Assembly (NCBI GenBank): GCA_944392065.1
Contig: CALXVO010000016.1
Span: 1 to 16,664 of the forward strand
DNA length: 16,664 nt
Direction of reading: 5' to 3'
From: an uncultured Clostridia bacterium
GTDB taxonomy: Bacteria > Bacillota > Clostridia > TANB77 > CAG-508
Shown here: in pieces, positions 14,607 through 16,664 of the stretch
Position numbering within the stretch: position 1 is the stretch's first letter
Layout of the letters: every line of letters begins with the position of its first letter
The notes under the pieces: generated by a model
What the model was told of the DNA's origin: nothing
Databases searched by the model: none
What the model saw: the letters and a program-made list of their open reading frames with translations, nothing else
Made by a program: the position numbers and the translations under genes

Positions 14607-15032
14607 TTACATTTCTTTTATTTTTAATTTTTGTACTGAAAATTCTTCTGTTTCTCCTTGTAAAGTATATGAAATAGTTAATTTTACTATTTTTATTATA
14701 TCCTGAACATTTTTTACTCCCTCTCCATAATTTGATACTTGTATATCAATGTTGTACCCACTTGGTATAGAAAATTTGCTGGCATATGTTTGGGATAAAT
14801 CTGAGTTTACTTCTTCATATGAAATCTTATCTATGTCTTCAAGAATTTGTACTGCATATGTTGCCATCTGAGCTGATACATTTACCTTAGCATTATTCTT
14901 ATACACAGAAAACATTGTAGTCGATATAAGTGCTGCAAAAAGCATAATAATAAAAATTGCAATTAACAAATCTTGTACTGTAAATCCATTTTCTGATTTT
15001 ATATTCAATTTATTATCTATAATTTTTTTCAT
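14607..15032 (-). CDS. Pseudopilin-like protein with type III prepilin signal
   Basis: It has 141 residues from ATG 15032. The leader MKKIIDNKLNIKSENG ends at Gly16, followed by FTVQDLLIAIFIIMLFAAL. The +5 residue is Asp21 rather than Glu, a conservative change. The layout (helix, then LEDIDKISYEEV and a beta-rich end) resembles GspI/PilV-type minor pilins, which is a guess. Start choice: AGGTG lies 5 bases before ATG 15032 and overlaps the TGA of the peptidase gene, so translation is coupled; the in-frame TTG at 15056 would lie inside that gene without its own site. It belongs to the pilus operon. Confidence 0.82.
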   Translation of the reverse strand: MKKIIDNKLNIKSENGFTVQDLLIAIFIIMLFAALISTTMFSVYKNNAKVNVSAQMATYAVQILEDIDKISYEEVNSDLSQTYASKFSIPSGYNIDIQVSNYGEGVKNVQDIIKIVKLTISYTLQGETEEFSVQKLKIKEM

Positions 15033-15036
15033 CTTA

Positions 15037-15852
15037 TCACCTATAAAATATAGCAAAATTGGTAGCTAGCAAAATAATTATATTAGCTGTACACATATAA
15101 AAACCTATTGGAATTTTATAATTCTCATTTTTCACTTTTTTTACAAATTTACTCTTCCTTGAATGTAATTTTTGTATAAGCAACTGAATAAATATGGCAA
15201 GTAGCGTGACTACAACTGTATATATGTACACTGTTTCATATGTATATAGTATCATGAGCATCGATAATACCAAAATATCAATTGTGTAACTATCTCGGCC
15301 TTTTTTTCTTAAATATACAATACTAAGTAGCAAGAGTACACAAGATAAAATTAAATATATAACATATCTATACATACTAGGATCTTTTTCTACTACATAT
15401 AGATACATCATATATAAAGCAACACAAATAAAGCCAAATAATAGAACTGGCTTTTCAATTTCGAATTTTTCTTTGTCTATACCTGCAATAATAAAGATTG
15501 TAGCAATATATAATGTACCAACAACAAAATAAACTATAGTCTCTGCATTTAAATTAAATAGACTAAATTTAACTGAAATGGCGAATAACACAAATACTAA
15601 TCCTGTTAAAACTTCTAGTAATAAATATCTTGGTCTTATTTTTTCTTTGCAATATCTACATTTTCCACCTAAAAATGTATAGCTTAATATTGGTATCATA
15701 TCTAAAAATGTCAACTTATGGTTGCAATTTGGGCAATATGAACGAGTATGTGTTATATCTTGCCTTAGTGGAATTCTGTAAATAGCTAAAGAAAAAAAAC
15801 TACCAAATAATGCACCTATACAAAATAATAATATATATAATATATAGTCCAT
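15037..15852 (-). CDS. pilD: Prepilin peptidase (PilD/GspO, A24 family) with degenerate GxGD motif
   Basis: PilD cleaves prepilins after Gly and methylates the new N-terminus, within the membrane. It has 271 residues and about eight hydrophobic segments. The N-terminal part has GALFGSFFSLAIYRIPL and the two CxxC pairs of bacterial PilD (Cys40/43 and Cys65/68) with the link DMIPILSYTFLGGKCRYC. The first catalytic Asp is likely Asp126 in AGIDKEKFEIEKPV. The second should lie in GxGDxKLLA, but here the best match is YTIDILVLSMLM (Asp192), with the glycines lost; KGRD (Asp187) is the other candidate. The C-terminal PIGFYMCTAN matches the usual PFGPFLALG. It probably works but may be altered. AAGGAG lies 8 bases before ATG 15852. 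Confidence 0.88.
   Translation of the reverse strand: MDYILYILLFCIGALFGSFFSLAIYRIPLRQDITHTRSYCPNCNHKLTFLDMIPILSYTFLGGKCRYCKEKIRPRYLLLEVLTGLVFVLFAISVKFSLFNLNAETIVYFVVGTLYIATIFIIAGIDKEKFEIEKPVLLFGFICVALYMMYLYVVEKDPSMYRYVIYLILSCVLLLLSIVYLRKKGRDSYTIDILVLSMLMILYTYETVYIYTVVVTLLAIFIQLLIQKLHSRKSKFVKKVKNENYKIPIGFYMCTANIIILLATNFAIFYR
15038..15042 (-). promoter_or_regulatory. Coupling ribosome binding site at the peptidase/pseudopilin junction
   Basis: AGGTG on the minus strand runs into the peptidase stop TGA (15039-15037) and is 5 bases before ATG 15032. It sets the pseudopilin start and links the two genes. Confidence 0.7.
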
Positions 15853-15871
15853 ATAAATTACTCCTTGTTTT

Positions 15872-15942
15872 AAAATAGAGGTTATACATAAAATATAATT
15901 CTATATTTTGATTATATAATAGTATAACCTCTTCTATTTTAG
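15872..15942 (-). terminator. Hairpin between the pilin gene and pilD (attenuator candidate)
   Basis: GAGGTTATAC (15878-15887) pairs with GTATAACCTC (15922-15931), extended by AAAATAG/CTATTTT across a 3-base bulge. A second 8-bp hairpin (15890-15909 region) fills the loop. On the minus strand the stem ends in TATTTT just before the pilD ribosome site. Placed after a short pilin gene, it would let pilin mRNA outnumber the downstream genes; readthrough must be allowed, since pilD has no promoter I can see. Confidence 0.5.
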
Positions 15943-15952
15943 TTTAAATAAA

Positions 15953-15969
15953 TTTTAAACCGTTTAAAA
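15953..15969. repeat. 17-bp palindrome downstream of the pilin gene
   Basis: TTTTAAAC-C-GTTTAAAA is a perfect palindrome around one central base, 11 bases beyond the pilin stop. It may be part of the 3' structure of the pilin mRNA or a protein site. It resembles the GTTTAAAC palindromes near the ROK kinase, which may be chance in AT-rich DNA. Confidence 0.3.
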
Positions 15970-15980
15970 CTTCTTTACTA

Positions 15981-16226
15981 TTATTCGCCTGTAGAAGGTC
16001 TGTAAGTTGCATTAGCTATAACTTTGTCTAAGTATGACTCTACGTTTGCAACAGAAGCATCTGTGTATTTTGTATCATTTGCATAGTAATCTCTTGCTTC
16101 TTGAGCACGATTAACTAGACCATTACTTCCAAATGCAAATGAAATTGCAACTGTAGCTAAAATTATTAATATAATTATTGTTACAACTAAAGCTACTAAA
16201 GTAATACCTCTTTGATTCTTTATCAT
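15981..16226 (-). CDS. Small type IV pilin-like protein (candidate major pilin)
   Basis: It has 81 residues. The very short leader MIKNQRG is followed by the long helix ITLVALVVTIIILIILATVAI. Cleavage would be after Gly7. The +5 residue is Ala12, not Glu. The GITLVALVVTIIILIILA form is a recurring Clostridia type. The rest (NGLVNRAQEARDYYAND, then VANVESYLDKVI) is helical and short, with no obvious globular head, so the mature protein is about 74 residues. A strong AAAGGAGG sits 8 bases before ATG 16226, and the gene is followed by a hairpin, both fitting a highly made subunit. It could also be a minor subunit, with a larger pilin outside the window. Confidence 0.82.
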   Translation of the reverse strand: MIKNQRGITLVALVVTIIILIILATVAISFAFGSNGLVNRAQEARDYYANDTKYTDASVANVESYLDKVIANATYRPSTGE

Positions 16227-16297
16227 AAAAAATTCCTCCTTTAAATTATTTTTTGTATATATCTATTTGAAAAATAAATATAACCTAAGTTCCTTAA

Positions 16298-16319
16298 GAA
16301 TTAAATTATTATTTAATTC
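16298..16319. repeat. Short hairpin at the 3' end of the edge gene
   Basis: GAATTAAAT (16298-16306) and ATTTAATTC (16311-16319) pair perfectly around 4 bases. It overlaps the stop codon (16309-16311) of the gene at the window edge. No U-run follows on the minus strand, so it is not a good terminator; it may be an mRNA processing or stability hairpin before the pilin gene. Confidence 0.35.
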
Positions 16320-16664
16320 CTTCATTATTAAAAAATGTTCCTGTCGAATTTTCATCTATAGTAGTTTGTCCATTATTAGTGTTTTCATTTGTTCCTCCAT
16401 TTTGGTTGTTTGGATTCGTTGTAGTTTCTTCTAGTAAAAATGGATTTTCTTTTCCTTCTATATAACTTCCACTTTGTTTATATATATTCAAATCTGAATC
16501 TGTAACCTCATAAGTTATTTCTATCTTTTCAGCTTCTGTTATAGCCTCATCTATTTCCTCTTGTATGTTTTCCGGTGTAGTATAGGCTTCTCTTTCAGGT
16601 ACAGTCTTATTTGTTGGAATATAATCATAAAATAATATGCCTAATATTAACAGTATGGCTATAC
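16309..16664 (-). CDS. Membrane-anchored pilus-cluster protein, N-terminus beyond window (PilP-like guess)
   Basis: The minus-strand frame is open from the stop at 16309 to the right edge, about 118 codons; the TTG at 16491 is only internal. The visible protein begins in a hydrophobic segment (IAILLILGILF), so it is a single-pass membrane protein with its C-terminus outside. Then come an acidic helical region (ENIQEEIDEAITEAEKIEI) and GSYIEGKENPFLLEE. The G-K-E-N-P-F element recalls the G-R-R-D/N-P-F box of PilP-type lipoproteins that link PilO to the secretin, but a Gram-positive would lack a secretin, so this is a weak hint. The last ~40 residues are Asn/Thr/Gly-rich and probably disordered. 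It lies 82 bases upstream of the pilin gene and is likely in the same operon. Confidence 0.6.
   Translation of the reverse strand, partial: IAILLILGILFYDYIPTNKTVPEREAYTTPENIQEEIDEAITEAEKIEITYEVTDSDLNIYKQSGSYIEGKENPFLLEETTTNPNNQNGGTNENTNNGQTTIDENSTGTFFNNEGIK

Noticed and set aside
1..16664. CRISPR array, phage or insertion sequence genes
   Set aside because: No regularly spaced direct repeats, transposase, integrase or phage genes were seen; the repeats present are single inverted units.

Overview
The window looks like chromosome from a low-GC, spore-forming, anaerobic Firmicute of the class Clostridia. The DNA is strongly AT-rich and the ribosome binding sites are strong AGGAGG types. It carries the Bacillus/Clostridium-type yaaL-bofA pair, an RNase J, a DUF951 protein and a Gram-positive type IV pilus cluster. 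No species-level call is possible from sequence reading alone.

Layout. (1) 1-780 is the 3' end of glmS, converging on bofA and yaaL (minus strand) across a shared terminator. (2) 1540-1788 is a divergent intergenic region with an inverted-repeat element and a good sigma-A promoter for serS. The seryl-tRNA synthetase resembles archaeal SerRS more than the usual bacterial type. (3) A 116-bp hairpin with GGTGCGTCCCC ends separates serS from the ribosome-assembly GTPase yihA and abuts the yihA ribosome binding site. (4) 3810-4169 is a self-contained transcription unit (promoter, operator-like dyad, 81-aa orphan ORF, terminator). (5) On the minus strand follow RNase J, gltX (translationally coupled) and a DUF951 protein, with a structured inverted repeat between the last two. 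(6) 8235-8841 is a gene-free 607-base stretch holding a GC-rich structured 123-bp island and a probable minus-strand terminator. (7) A ROK-family sugar kinase has its own promoter embedded in a large dyad of GTTTAAAC-like palindromes. (8) 9890-16664 is a type IV pilus operon read on the minus strand: an edge-truncated membrane-anchored protein, a major-pilin-like protein, prepilin peptidase, two pseudopilins, PilB, PilT and PilC.

How they work together. The pilus genes form a near-complete motor and processing module: pilins, the peptidase that matures them, the extension ATPase, the retraction ATPase and the platform protein. Other pilus genes presumably lie beyond the right edge. The rest is housekeeping (amino-sugar synthesis, tRNA charging, RNA decay, ribosome assembly) plus a sporulation-linked pair. 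The least explained sequences are four separate inverted-repeat elements, the 81-aa orphan, and a pilus set in which no prepilin has Glu at +5 and the peptidase has a degenerate GxGD motif.
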